Of a stretch of 64,000 nt of DNA, positions 26,401 to 34,415 are shown one piece after another. Under the pieces are notes generated by a model. That model was not told the DNA's origin and searched no databases. It saw only the letters and a list, made by a program, of their open reading frames with translations. Location: positions 1 to 64,000 of the forward strand of contig NZ_JBARWZ010000261.1 in the NCBI RefSeq assembly GCF_049647105.1, in the 5' to 3' direction. This DNA comes from Actinophytocola sp049647105. Lineage in GTDB: Bacteria > Actinomycetota > Actinomycetes > Mycobacteriales > Pseudonocardiaceae. A program made the translations under genes and the position numbers. Position 1 is the first letter of the stretch. Every line of letters begins with the position of its first letter.

Positions 26401-26846
26401 AGTCGAACAAGCTCGAGGCTGAGAAGGTCGCCGAACTCGTCGAACGCCTCGACGCAGATACCGGGGCTGGCAAGTACGCCCGAGTTGATGGCGGCAAACT
26501 GGAGGTGCTGGTTCTCAGCGGATATCGGCGCCAATGCACCGAGATCGAACGTGCACTTAGACGTCTCAATCTGCGACGTGTCGCTGTCCAGGTCAAGACC
26601 GTAGACGCCGTCCAGGGCCGCGAGGCCGACGTGGTCATCTTCTCGGTCACCCGCAGCAACCTCACAGGTGAACTGGGCTTCCTCGCCGACCGCGGCCAGG
26701 AACGCGTCAATGTTGCCTTGTCCCGGGCACGCGAACTCCTCTGGATCGTCGGCGACTCCGAATTCTGCAGCAGCCGAGAAGGGCCACTCAAGAGGGTGCT
26801 TTCCCACATCACCTCGACCGCCAGTGGAAGGGTGCAGTACCTGTGA
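23454..26846 (+). CDS. Ser/Thr protein kinase fused to UPF1-like SF1 helicase
   Basis: 1130 residues from ATG 23454 (AGAAGGGA upstream; a TTG seven codons earlier is weaker). Residues 1-260 form a Hanks-type kinase: HVGGQAEVF glycine loop, VAVK40, HRDIKPGN (D135), ADFALSK (DFG is DFA, D152) and FDVYSLA (D192). Residues 270-570 include a coiled, charged linker. Residues 580-1110 form an SF1 helicase: QGPPGTGKT (587-595), IIDEAS (843-848), GDTKQLPP, TQHRMAEP, VQGREADVVIFS and NVALSRAR. Kinase-helicase fusions suggest a sensor that is phosphorylated or phosphorylates during nucleic-acid stress. It is coupled to the next gene by a GTGA overlap. Confidence 0.9.
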   Translation: MTRLIASRYAEIANTRHVGGQAEVFQAADLHQGGRLVAVKVVPATSDEIYRIYFERETAAHHKLDHPNIVSLLDSGTDHDAGMYYVVLDWVPISLKLYLATVTEPPGWDDVAEVIALPLASALAHSHSMAVLHRDIKPGNVLWDGEKPLLADFALSKIKDQLAGATDATVAGMTSAPWAPPDLASRGSTRFDVYSLAATLLQCVTGWELRDYPDIARALDEADVPPAVLSLLRRALDPDPANRSADGQVFHLELQAIQAARSSNWHNEKVLSFELSGSARRSLEAAGDGRSAEAVIAARLGSATHVLPRLRSTGGGRVTLTAEEFRLVGDQIELVLVFKNGNRLHCNRAEIKDFEELERWRQDEDTVTLDGRDFTWSALRPANPQRSAAAAVELRLLLEKAVQDSGDRFSDRFKQARLANWSRLIEAKELLEKRLEEPVTYTRVSRSGTQFALETAVPLTGSFLDQQRMARPADEPTNRGVAVTIVDVDATDVTVQATGPGTDLPDSGMLVRDRTPSQAAIRRQKSALAALRDGSAARPHLRELVLDPSVAHPPEPVAFQPLRPDFDDDKKVAVSKALGSQDLFLVQGPPGTGKTSFICELVHQYLTARPGDKVLLVSQMHVAIDNAITRLYRSGVTSVVRLSSRDDNVDPDASHLLLSNKLASWADEIRVRARTGLASLAEREGVHIDHLSLALRAEEALATLRQRNETAEILGPLDDNDRLDNEDLPEDRAELLADYLRAADRADTAANGVRASAEDLEVAVPEDLDEGELEQLVSSLLEGHGAGMRLRELVRTQGDWLASLNDPRAAEPMFLPTQSVVAGTCMGFLANPHIQNMQFDLCIIDEASRATAPELLVPMTRAKRWVMVGDTKQLPPMVEEVFEHRDLVDSFDLDKMFLTSSLFGILLGEAPEPCMTSLVTQHRMAEPIGELISHTFYEGTLVHDPVPVFDPNTVDDGDRLVWFSTSRRTNRRESARHPGSASQSNKLEAEKVAELVERLDADTGAGKYARVDGGKLEVLVLSGYRRQCTEIERALRRLNLRRVAVQVKTVDAVQGREADVVIFSVTRSNLTGELGFLADRGQERVNVALSRARELLWIVGDSEFCSSREGPLKRVLSHITSTASGRVQYL

Positions 26847-28651
26847 GTCGCGATATCCTCGCTGATGCCGCGCGTCGCCATGCTCACGCGCTTCCCGGGC
26901 ACACCCTGCTGGCCGCGGAGCCGTGCGCGCTTCCTGCCTCCGCACTGACAGTCGATGTGCTGATCGAGCAGTCCGAAGATCTCGAAGCCGCACAGAAGTA
27001 CACACTTCGTGCCTTGCTCAACGGCATTGACACCGTCGACGATCTGCAGCTGTTCCTCGGCCTGAGCGAGGGCGACACCGGACGGGCCGTCGCAGGTCTG
27101 CTCCTCGCCGAGTACGTTACCTACCAGCCACCCGCTCAGGGTGGTGCACGACATCTGCAGCTTCTGCCTGCCGGCCTAGAGGCCGCTCGCGACGCTCAGT
27201 TGCGCCGTCCGATGTCCACCACTATCCCGGTGGTTTATGACCGCCTCACCGGGACCGTGACGGACTGGCGGCGCAACTCCTTGCGCCGTTCCAGCCACGC
27301 GAAGTCTGATCCCGGGCGTATCCTGATGCCGCCCGCGAGCAGCATGTCTGTGCGAACCACCGATCTCAGTATTTCTGCCCTCACCAGAACCCTGGACCCG
27401 CGCACCCGCGACGGAGTGCGCATCCTCGGCGTCAGCGGAGTCACCGAAAACCGGAACTTCTACCGTGACGCCATCCTTCTGGTGTTCGAGGATGACGAGT
27501 CGAACACGCTGCGCCTCGGCGTCGACGTCGATGGCACGTGGAGTGAGCCGCACGCGGCGGCGCTGGAGGCGATCGACGCCGTCGAACGCCTGCGTTTGTC
27601 GGCGGCGCCGGTGGAAGATCCACACGAACCCGTCACCGATCCCGGCGCTCGTCTGGGCAAGGATGACGTCGTTGCGCTCCAGATCTCTGGAGAGCACGCG
27701 GCCGATGAGGACGAGACCGGTGCCCTTGAACGAGCTGCGATCCGCTGGTTGGGTGTTTACGAGCATCCGCAGTGGCTTGCCGACGCCGTGGCGAACTCGC
27801 AACGCCGTCTTTTCATCAGTAGTCCGCGGATCCGAACAACCGTCGCGAACGACCGGTGGATCCGCAGAATCGAAAGTCTGTCCGGTACCGTCGACGTGAC
27901 GATCGTGTGGTGCCTCGACGACAACGATGGGACCGACCGAGACGCCCTCGACGCCCTGCACGCAGCCGCCCGCCGTGCCAACCGTCTCGGCATCATACGG
28001 GTCGACTACACCCGGGCGAAGGTGCTCGTCAGCGACTCCTACTACATCACGACCAGCTTCAACTGGTTGTCGTTCCGCGGAGAGCCGTCACGTATATACA
28101 GCCAACACCACGGCGACCTCGTCCAGGACCAGGTACTCGCCGACCGCGCCTACGACAAGTATCTTTCCGAGGCGTGCGCGCTCGCGACCGAAGTAGTCGG
28201 TACCCTGCCCGCCAAGTACCGTGACCTGGTCGGCGCTGGCGCTACCTGGGCGGACCAAGGGACGACTGCGCCGGGTCCCGTCGCGCCGCGGGAGCGCCGT
28301 CGGTCAGCGGAACCGTCACAGGCGGAACGCCGCAGAACTGCGCTCCGCAAGCTCACTGCGGGTCAGATGGTCTCGGGGGCTGTGAAAACTCTGACCACCT
28401 TTGGCGCCTTCGTCGACCTGGGAGAAGTCGACGGATTGATCCACATCTCGCAGCTCGCCGCTCACCGAGTTCAGCACCCGTCCGAGGTTCTCAGTGTCGG
28501 CGATACGGTTACCGTATTGGTGCTGGACGTCGACACTGAGCGAGAGCGTGTATCTCTCTCCCTGAAGGCGACCCCATCGGCCGGGTCCGCACCAAGCCGG
28601 CCGGTACCCGAGTCACCAGCTCCGCCTCGGGGGACGCGACAACCAGAATGA
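26843..28651 (+). CDS. PLD-like/S1 RNA-binding protein, partner of the kinase-helicase
   Basis: 602 residues. The middle (about 325-430) resembles a phospholipase-D-fold phosphodiesterase: LFISSPRIRT, VTIVWCLDD, DYTRAKVLVSDSYYITTSFNWLSF. The expected His before xK is Arg (TRAK), so the site is degenerate. Residues about 507-576 are an S1 domain (VSGAVKTLTTFGAFVDLGEVDGLIH ... VSLSLKA), an RNA-binding OB fold, followed by a Pro-rich tail. The overlap with the kinase-helicase makes a two-protein system likely, with S1 pointing to RNA as target or signal. If PLD is active it would be the nuclease effector. Confidence 0.75.
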   Translation: MSRDILADAARRHAHALPGHTLLAAEPCALPASALTVDVLIEQSEDLEAAQKYTLRALLNGIDTVDDLQLFLGLSEGDTGRAVAGLLLAEYVTYQPPAQGGARHLQLLPAGLEAARDAQLRRPMSTTIPVVYDRLTGTVTDWRRNSLRRSSHAKSDPGRILMPPASSMSVRTTDLSISALTRTLDPRTRDGVRILGVSGVTENRNFYRDAILLVFEDDESNTLRLGVDVDGTWSEPHAAALEAIDAVERLRLSAAPVEDPHEPVTDPGARLGKDDVVALQISGEHAADEDETGALERAAIRWLGVYEHPQWLADAVANSQRRLFISSPRIRTTVANDRWIRRIESLSGTVDVTIVWCLDDNDGTDRDALDALHAAARRANRLGIIRVDYTRAKVLVSDSYYITTSFNWLSFRGEPSRIYSQHHGDLVQDQVLADRAYDKYLSEACALATEVVGTLPAKYRDLVGAGATWADQGTTAPGPVAPRERRRSAEPSQAERRRTALRKLTAGQMVSGAVKTLTTFGAFVDLGEVDGLIHISQLAAHRVQHPSEVLSVGDTVTVLVLDVDTERERVSLSLKATPSAGSAPSRPVPESPAPPRGTRQPE

Positions 28652-28670
28652 CTTAACTCCCGCCGCACGC

Positions 28671-28696
28671 CATGCCGCCGGCTGCGGGACGGCATG
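28671..28696. terminator. Small hairpin between convergent defence-like operons
   Basis: Arms CATGCCG and CGGCATG (28671-28677, 28690-28696) lie in the 134-base gap between the PLD/S1 stop and the HNH-protein stop. The stem is short, so a shared terminator is only plausible. Confidence 0.4.
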
Positions 28697-28785
28697 CCCA
28701 GTCGCGGGTGCCGTGCCGAGGAACACCTAAGCTGAAAGAGTGCGTGCGTCTTACCCAGATGGGTGCCTACCACATGGGATTCACC

Positions 28786-29719
28786 CTAGGTACGTTGCAG
28801 GATCCACACGGTTATCCATGCGGTGACGATCGCGGCGAGAACGGCACCCGCGAGCGCCCCCCAACCAAGCCCCTTGCGGACAGCCCACCAGAAGTCTTGC
28901 CGATCGAGGATCAGATGTGGTGGCTCGTAGTTCTGCAGGGTGGCGATCCGGGTGTCGAGCCGGTCGATGGCGCGGTCGAGGGAAGACGTCCACGTCGAAC
29001 TGTCCGGCGCTGCGCTGGTGGCGATCTCCCAGTCGTGGACGGTTCGTGATGTCTGGTCAGTGAGCCCAGACAATCGATTGAGCAGGTAGTCCAACCTGCT
29101 GAGACCGTCACTGTCGACACTCAGAGCGCGTGCTGCACCCTCGAGCCGGGGCGCAGTCTCTTGGAGGTGTACAAGCATCCGTGCCGCCGATTCCAACACG
29201 TAGACGGTCTCGGTGTCGATGGGGGGGCCTAGTGAAGCTGTCGTCGACCATTGAGCGTAGAAGACCGGCGATATCGCGGGGGACCTTGGTCAGTGCTTGA
29301 AGGATTTCCCCGCGGGTGTCGTTCACTGCCGCGGTCATCTGCGTCAGCAAGCTCGCGTCGTCGATTTCATCTAGCGCGCCGGGTGGCAGAGATTCCAGAT
29401 CCTCGCGATCCCGTTTCCATCGCTGCAGCATCTCCACCGGGTACTTCTCGCGTGTAGCCGGTCCATCCACCGCGTCGTGGTGCTGCGCGCAGAGGAGGAT
29501 GACGTTGTCGAAGCTCTTGAGCTGCGACTCTGGGATCCGGGCGTCGTACCGGGCGGCGCCGGGTCTGCGGCCGTAGATGTGAGCGATCTTGGCTGCCGTC
29601 TGCGCTTGCCCGTCGACCAGTAGAATGACTGGTTTCGTGCACCCTGGTTTGTAACAGCGCCCTCGGCAGAGCCGGAAGAGCAAGTACTTGGTGGCGGTCT
29701 GCGGTTCGCCGTAACTCAT
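28786..29719 (-). pseudogene. HNH endonuclease with membrane anchor, frameshifted at a G7 run
   Basis: From ATG 29719 (AAGGAG upstream) the product starts YLLFRLCRGRCYKPGCTKP, with AAKIAHIYGRRPG, NVILLCAQHHDAVDG and REKYP: an HNH nuclease with zinc-binding CxxxxC and the final HH. After MVDDSFTRPP the frame is lost at seven consecutive G bases (29220-29226, plus strand). Dropping one base gives TRPPIDTETVYVLESAARM and runs on in the next frame as a coiled coil (HLQETAPRLEGAAR ... NRLSGLTDQTS) ending in a membrane helix (GWGALAGAVLAAIVTAWITV). The repaired protein would have about 310 residues. Phase variation, a mutation or a sequencing error could explain it. Confidence 0.75.
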
Positions 29720-29814
29720 CCTGCTCCTTGTCACCCCGACACAGACCCGCCGGAGACCACGAGTACGGGGATCTGGTTATGACATTGGATTGCCTTGAAG
29801 GCAACCGGGGGTGG

Positions 29815-32343
29815 TCAGCGTGCTCGGCGGACTACGACCGAGTACGCGGCCACAAGGCGTTCGCCGGTCAGACGGTGGAACTCCAGCTGCTGTGCGACTG
29901 CCTGTTCCTCGCGCCACAGGTCCCGCCCCTGATACAGCGCTGTAGCGAACGCGGTCACCGCTGTTTTGAGCTCCTCGAGCTTGGTTGGGGTGATGACCCG
30001 CATGTCCGGTACCGGGATCGCCCGCGAGTCGTACACGTCGATCGGGTGAACCATGATCGGGACCCCGGACGTGCCGGGGTTGTTGTCGGTGTTCCACTGG
30101 ACTCCGCCGCGCAACTGGTCGGCGTCCTTTTTCGCGATGCCTGTACAGGTCAGGTCTACGCCGGTCTTCAGCTCGATCACGGCGTTCCTGCCGGCGTTCA
30201 GCGCCCACAGGTTGTCCGGTCCGGTGCCGTAGAGCCGTTCCGGGCGTGTGCTGGCGAACCCCAGGTGCAGCCCCAGCTTCTCCCAGGCGGCTTCGGCCTG
30301 GTCGGTCCGTTCCTCGTCCCACACGATCTCGTCGAGCACGGTACGCATCCCGAGGACCAGGGCGGTGCTGTCGTCGTAGGTTGCGCCCAGGTAGTCCGCA
30401 GCTGCGCTGGCTTGCACAGCGGCCGGGCGGGTGCGGCGGACGTCGACGCCGACGGCAGGGCGCAGCACCATCGGGTTGTCCCGGATCGCGGCGCCGAGCT
30501 GCTGTTGGGCCGTCGCGGGGTCGGTGAAGTGCAGGTAGCCGGCCTTCTGCTCCCGGACCCAACCGCGCAGCGGGGTGTCGGTGATCCCGTTGATCGCCTG
30601 CTGGAGGATGTCTACGGCTTGGCTTGTCTGTCCGGTCGCGGCCAGGTCGAACGCCGTGCGCGCGGCGACCGCTTCCGGGCGGACGGCGCCGACGTTGTTG
30701 TAGCGGACCGGGGCCAGGGCAAGCTTGCTGCGCTGCACCCACTCTGGGTTGCGGTCCAGGCAGATCGTCAGGGCGCTGCGGATACTGTCGAGGCCCTGGC
30801 CGTAGAGCTGCATGGCGACGTCACGGCTGAGTTCGAGCTGCGCGCGGGTGGCCGGGGAGAACAGATCCAACCAGACTCGATCGTGCACCGCCATACCCAG
30901 ACCGGCACCCAGCAGCAGTACTGCGCAGTGGTCGCTGACGTCGCGGACACCGCGGCCCATGCCCTGCTCGATACGCTGCACGTCACGGGCGCGGCGGGTA
31001 GGGCTATCGACCAGTGCGGCGGCCTCGCGCCGATCAGCGGCCGCCATCGGACGCGGAATGCCGTCAATAACCAGCAACTCACAGGCCTTGCCGGGCAGAT
31101 CGATGCCGTCGTACTTGTTGACCAGCACTACCAGGCCGACGTGGCCGGCTCGCAGCTCGGCGACACCGCGTTCGAGGTCGTCAACGTAGTGGACGCGATC
31201 GGCCAGCGGACGCCACACGTTGGCCTGGGACGTGCTGGGCACGAGCACCACCACGTTGACCTGCCGCGAGTCCGCGACGCCGTCGCCGTCGCGGTCGCCG
31301 AGGGAGAACTGCTTGGCCAGCTGCCGTACCGCGTCGTCGTCGAGGGTCGGGTTGAGCTGCACCGGCGCGAGCACCAGGCGGTCACCGAGGTCGGCTGCGC
31401 TACCGGGTGTGACGACGGTTTGAAGGTTCTTTGGATCCGCCTTCAGGTTGGTGACCAGCACGCTGTCGTCGGACAGCGTCGCGGTTAGATAGACCCGCCG
31501 GCGCGCTGTGACGAACGACGGGATCTTCTCAATCGTCGGGCACGGCGGCTGGATCTCGATACCCCGGCTACTGACCGTGACGGTGCATAAGGCCAGGCAG
31601 TCAGCGATCAACGGCCACGGGAACTTGAATGCGTCGTCACGCGCGACCGCGTAGGGGTGCAGGAGCTCCCAGACCGCGGGCTGCTTGTCCGCCCACGCCC
31701 AGAACGGCACCCGCACGACGGCGCTGGCATCACCCTCGGTGATGTCCAGGCACGCCTTGCGGTTCTGTTCGACCAGGTCGTCGGCGAACAGGTCGAACAG
31801 CGGCATGAACGCGTCGTGGCCGGCGGGGATGGTGAGGCGGAACTGTCCTTCGGTCCTGGCCAGCGCCGCGTGCGCGTCGTCGACGACCACGACGCCGAGG
31901 TCGATCGGGATGTGGCGGCCACCCACGACACCGAACAGCGACTGGCCGTTGATCAGCTTCTCGAACGTCGTGACGAGAATGGCCTGTTCGGCCAGGAACC
32001 GGGGGTCGTCATGCCGTTCCGCGATCGGCAGTCCCAGCTTGGCGGCCTCCTCGCGAACTCGCGCGGCCAGGTAGGTGTCCGGCGCGAGGTAGACCGCCTT
32101 CCCCACTCGGGAGTTGATGGTGCTCTGCGCGATCAACAAGCCCACCACGGTCTTTCCGCCGCCGGTGTTCTGCTTGATCACCACGTCGCGGTCGTCCTTG
32201 CGGGCGTACCAGCCTTCCAGGGCCTCGTTCTGCTCGGCCCGGAGGTACGACCAGGGCTTGTTCGGCAGTGCCGCGAAGATGTCACGCGGCTGTACCAGCA
32301 ACTGGGATGAGGACGAGCCGATCCGAGTCCAGTCCAACGTCAC
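29815..32343 (-). CDS. SF2 helicase fused to a C-terminal PD-(D/E)XK nuclease
   Basis: 842 residues from GTG 32343 (GGAAGGGG six bases upstream; the longer frame overlaps the previous gene). WSYLRAEQNEAL (Q motif), QNTGGGKT (58-65), YLAPDTYLAARV, VVVVDDAH (box II, DDAH at 155-158), VYLTATL (motif III), LVVLVNKYDGIDLPG and QRIEQGMGRGVRDVSD (motifs V and VI, Rad3/DinG-like). The last 200 residues carry GTGPDNLWAL and AVIELKTG (D710, E724, K726), a restriction-nuclease core. A translocase-nuclease of this kind fits anti-DNA defence. It lies 194 bases after the Mrr-like gene and 95 bases before the HNH gene. Confidence 0.85.
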   Translation of the reverse strand: MTLDWTRIGSSSSQLLVQPRDIFAALPNKPWSYLRAEQNEALEGWYARKDDRDVVIKQNTGGGKTVVGLLIAQSTINSRVGKAVYLAPDTYLAARVREEAAKLGLPIAERHDDPRFLAEQAILVTTFEKLINGQSLFGVVGGRHIPIDLGVVVVDDAHAALARTEGQFRLTIPAGHDAFMPLFDLFADDLVEQNRKACLDITEGDASAVVRVPFWAWADKQPAVWELLHPYAVARDDAFKFPWPLIADCLALCTVTVSSRGIEIQPPCPTIEKIPSFVTARRRVYLTATLSDDSVLVTNLKADPKNLQTVVTPGSAADLGDRLVLAPVQLNPTLDDDAVRQLAKQFSLGDRDGDGVADSRQVNVVVLVPSTSQANVWRPLADRVHYVDDLERGVAELRAGHVGLVVLVNKYDGIDLPGKACELLVIDGIPRPMAAADRREAAALVDSPTRRARDVQRIEQGMGRGVRDVSDHCAVLLLGAGLGMAVHDRVWLDLFSPATRAQLELSRDVAMQLYGQGLDSIRSALTICLDRNPEWVQRSKLALAPVRYNNVGAVRPEAVAARTAFDLAATGQTSQAVDILQQAINGITDTPLRGWVREQKAGYLHFTDPATAQQQLGAAIRDNPMVLRPAVGVDVRRTRPAAVQASAAADYLGATYDDSTALVLGMRTVLDEIVWDEERTDQAEAAWEKLGLHLGFASTRPERLYGTGPDNLWALNAGRNAVIELKTGVDLTCTGIAKKDADQLRGGVQWNTDNNPGTSGVPIMVHPIDVYDSRAIPVPDMRVITPTKLEELKTAVTAFATALYQGRDLWREEQAVAQQLEFHRLTGERLVAAYSVVVRRAR

Positions 32344-32537
32344 GTGGTACCCCTTCCGCAAAGACTTCGAGGTTACCGGCGCACCTGCCAGGCCCGGCGT
32401 CGGCCAGGGATACATCACCCCAACGAGTGAACCTGACGGGACAGACAGTCCCGGTCGGCTGACCGTGCTGGTCTCCGCCCCCGTCGGCCCGCGCAAGCGA
32501 TGCTGTGTTCTGCGCGCAGAACGCCATGGCGCGTCGA

Positions 32538-34232
32538 TCAGTCGGTGGTGCCTTCGTCCGTGCACGGGGCGGGGAAGGACGTCATCCGCCCCAGCACTAT
32601 GGATCCGGGTTCGGGGCCGAGGTCGATGGGCACCAGCTGCTCACCCTCGGCGAGGGCCGAGGTGACCTCGTCGCTGTTGGTGATTCGAGCGCGGGTGAAC
32701 GCGACGTAGAGCGGGTCGACGGGGATCGGCACACCAGCGATGGGCAGGGTCAGTCCGAGCATCTGGAAGTCCAGTCGGGCACCGTGCGCGGTTTCGAGGA
32801 ACTCGAGGTAGGTGCGTGCCTCCTCGGCTGAGCTGATCTGGTGGCAGACCACGGTGTCCAGGGGCATCGGGACTTCCTCGCCGCGCAGCAGGCCGGCCAG
32901 GGTGGCGACATTGCGGTGGTCGCGCGGTGTCCAGGTGATCGGCAGAGTGATGACCACGCCGAACTCGTCGCGTAGCTGTACGACGTCGCGCAGGGTCGCG
33001 ACGAGTGGAGTGAAGTGGCCGGTGGGTTGCCGGTCGGGGAGGTCCAGTTCGATCAGTTCGGAGCTGCCCTGCAGGGTCATCGCCATGCCGGTAGTGCGGT
33101 CGAGAGCGTCGAGGACCTGCAGGGTGCGCAGTAGGGCCTCGGGGTCGACGGACGCGGCGTGGTCGTGATCGCGGGCTCCGTACTGGAGCAGCATGGCGAC
33201 GTAACCGCCGTGCTCGGCGTCGGTGTCGTCTTTGGTGTCGGGGCGGTCGACGCGGAGTCTGATCCGCAGCATGCCGGTGGAGTCGGTGCCGTGGACGTCC
33301 ATCCCGCGGCCGCCGACGGTGGCGTGGTGCAGTGTCAGGTGCAGGGGGCGCCCGAGGCGGCCGTCTGTGTCGCGGGGGCGCAGCAGGGCGGGGCGGGGGA
33401 ACCCGTCGGTGACGCGCTGGCCGGGCAGTACCATCCCCACCTGCTCCCACGGCAGGTTCAGGGCAACTAGCGCGTCGTTGTCCACGTGAGTGATGTAGCC
33501 GGGTTCGACGACCGCGCCGGCGCCGTAAGCGATGGCGTCGGTGATTGCGGCGTGCGTGTGCGCGCTGGCGGGGTCCTCGTCGTTGATGTCGAGGTGGACG
33601 ACGACACGCTGGGGTGGGCTACTCGGTTTCGGGAACACGGAGAGGCCGTGCCGGTCGCCGTGGGAGACGAAGTTCATGCCCCAGATCGGCGACAGCTCGT
33701 CGACACGGCCACGCAGCACCTGCAACCGAGCCAGCAGGTCGGGCGCGCCGCCCAGCAGCGCGGCCTGCTCCTTGTCCATGTCCCTGAGCAGTTCGAAGGC
33801 CTCCTGGTGGGGTGTGGTGAGTACGTAGCGGGCGATGTCTGGACGCGCACTGAGTTTGCTCTCCAGCCAGCGCACGTCGTGGAAGGCCATCGGGAAGGGG
33901 TATCGGTTGGAGAGGCTGGCGAACCATTGCCGATCACGCGGCGTGGCGTGCACAGGCGCGACCAGCACCCACGAGCGCGGGTTCTTCGCCGCGGCGCGCT
34001 GGAGCGCGTGGACCACCTGAGCTCGCTGGCTCTTGCCAAGCTTGGTGAAGCTCTTGAACTCGACCGCCTGGCCTAGGTCCTCTATCCAAGCATCAATTCC
34101 GCCGTCGCCTCCGGCGCCGTTGGTGGTGGTCACTCGATCGCCGTAGACGCTGTGCAGGATCAGGTCGAACAGCTGCTCTGCTTTGGCGGGTGACTCGCTC
34201 AACTCGTTCCACGGGATACGCACGGACCTCAT
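32538..34232 (-). CDS. Mrr-like nuclease-domain protein
   Basis: 564 residues from ATG 34232, which overlaps the stop of the upstream micro-ORF (ATGA). Residues 30-90 form an Mrr/restriction-type nuclease core: GAGGDGGIDAWIEDLGQAVEFKSF (D47, E58, K60, with the D-G-G-I-D pattern of Mrr_cat relatives). The long remainder (HLDINDEDPASAHTH ... LRIRLRVDRPDTKDD ... LVPIDLGPEPGS) matches no family I know and may sense or bind a partner. It is third in the defence-like operon, before the helicase. Confidence 0.72.
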   Translation of the reverse strand: MRSVRIPWNELSESPAKAEQLFDLILHSVYGDRVTTTNGAGGDGGIDAWIEDLGQAVEFKSFTKLGKSQRAQVVHALQRAAAKNPRSWVLVAPVHATPRDRQWFASLSNRYPFPMAFHDVRWLESKLSARPDIARYVLTTPHQEAFELLRDMDKEQAALLGGAPDLLARLQVLRGRVDELSPIWGMNFVSHGDRHGLSVFPKPSSPPQRVVVHLDINDEDPASAHTHAAITDAIAYGAGAVVEPGYITHVDNDALVALNLPWEQVGMVLPGQRVTDGFPRPALLRPRDTDGRLGRPLHLTLHHATVGGRGMDVHGTDSTGMLRIRLRVDRPDTKDDTDAEHGGYVAMLLQYGARDHDHAASVDPEALLRTLQVLDALDRTTGMAMTLQGSSELIELDLPDRQPTGHFTPLVATLRDVVQLRDEFGVVITLPITWTPRDHRNVATLAGLLRGEEVPMPLDTVVCHQISSAEEARTYLEFLETAHGARLDFQMLGLTLPIAGVPIPVDPLYVAFTRARITNSDEVTSALAEGEQLVPIDLGPEPGSIVLGRMTSFPAPCTDEGTTD

Positions 34233-34351
34233 CTTTCCCGGTTTGTTCGCTCCGGGAACCGCCGGAGAAGCCACTGCGAGATCACCGCCAAGTCGGGTCT
34301 GTCTTTGGCCTGGCCGCCAACCCAGATCCTCGTGCGCTGCTCAGTGTGCAT
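34229..34351 (-). CDS. Micro-ORF coupled to the Mrr-like gene
   Basis: A 40-residue ORF starting MHTEQRTRIWVGGQAKD and ending RRFPERTNRER fills part of the gap between two nuclease genes and ends in an ATGA overlap with the Mrr-like start. No domain is seen, and the ribosome site is weak. The exact overlap is the main argument. It could be a leader peptide for coupling or a small regulator. Confidence 0.4.
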   Translation of the reverse strand: MHTEQRTRIWVGGQAKDRPDLAVISQWLLRRFPERTNRER

Positions 34352-34415
34352 GGCCCGATTGTGGTGGTATCTACTCCATAGTGGACTGGGACCTGGACTA
34401 CGACACCCCCGCCGG

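Noticed and set aside
29728..31488. 586-codon plus-strand open frame over the helicase-nuclease
   Set aside because: The opposite strand shows all SF2 motifs and nuclease residues in order, while this frame shows none.
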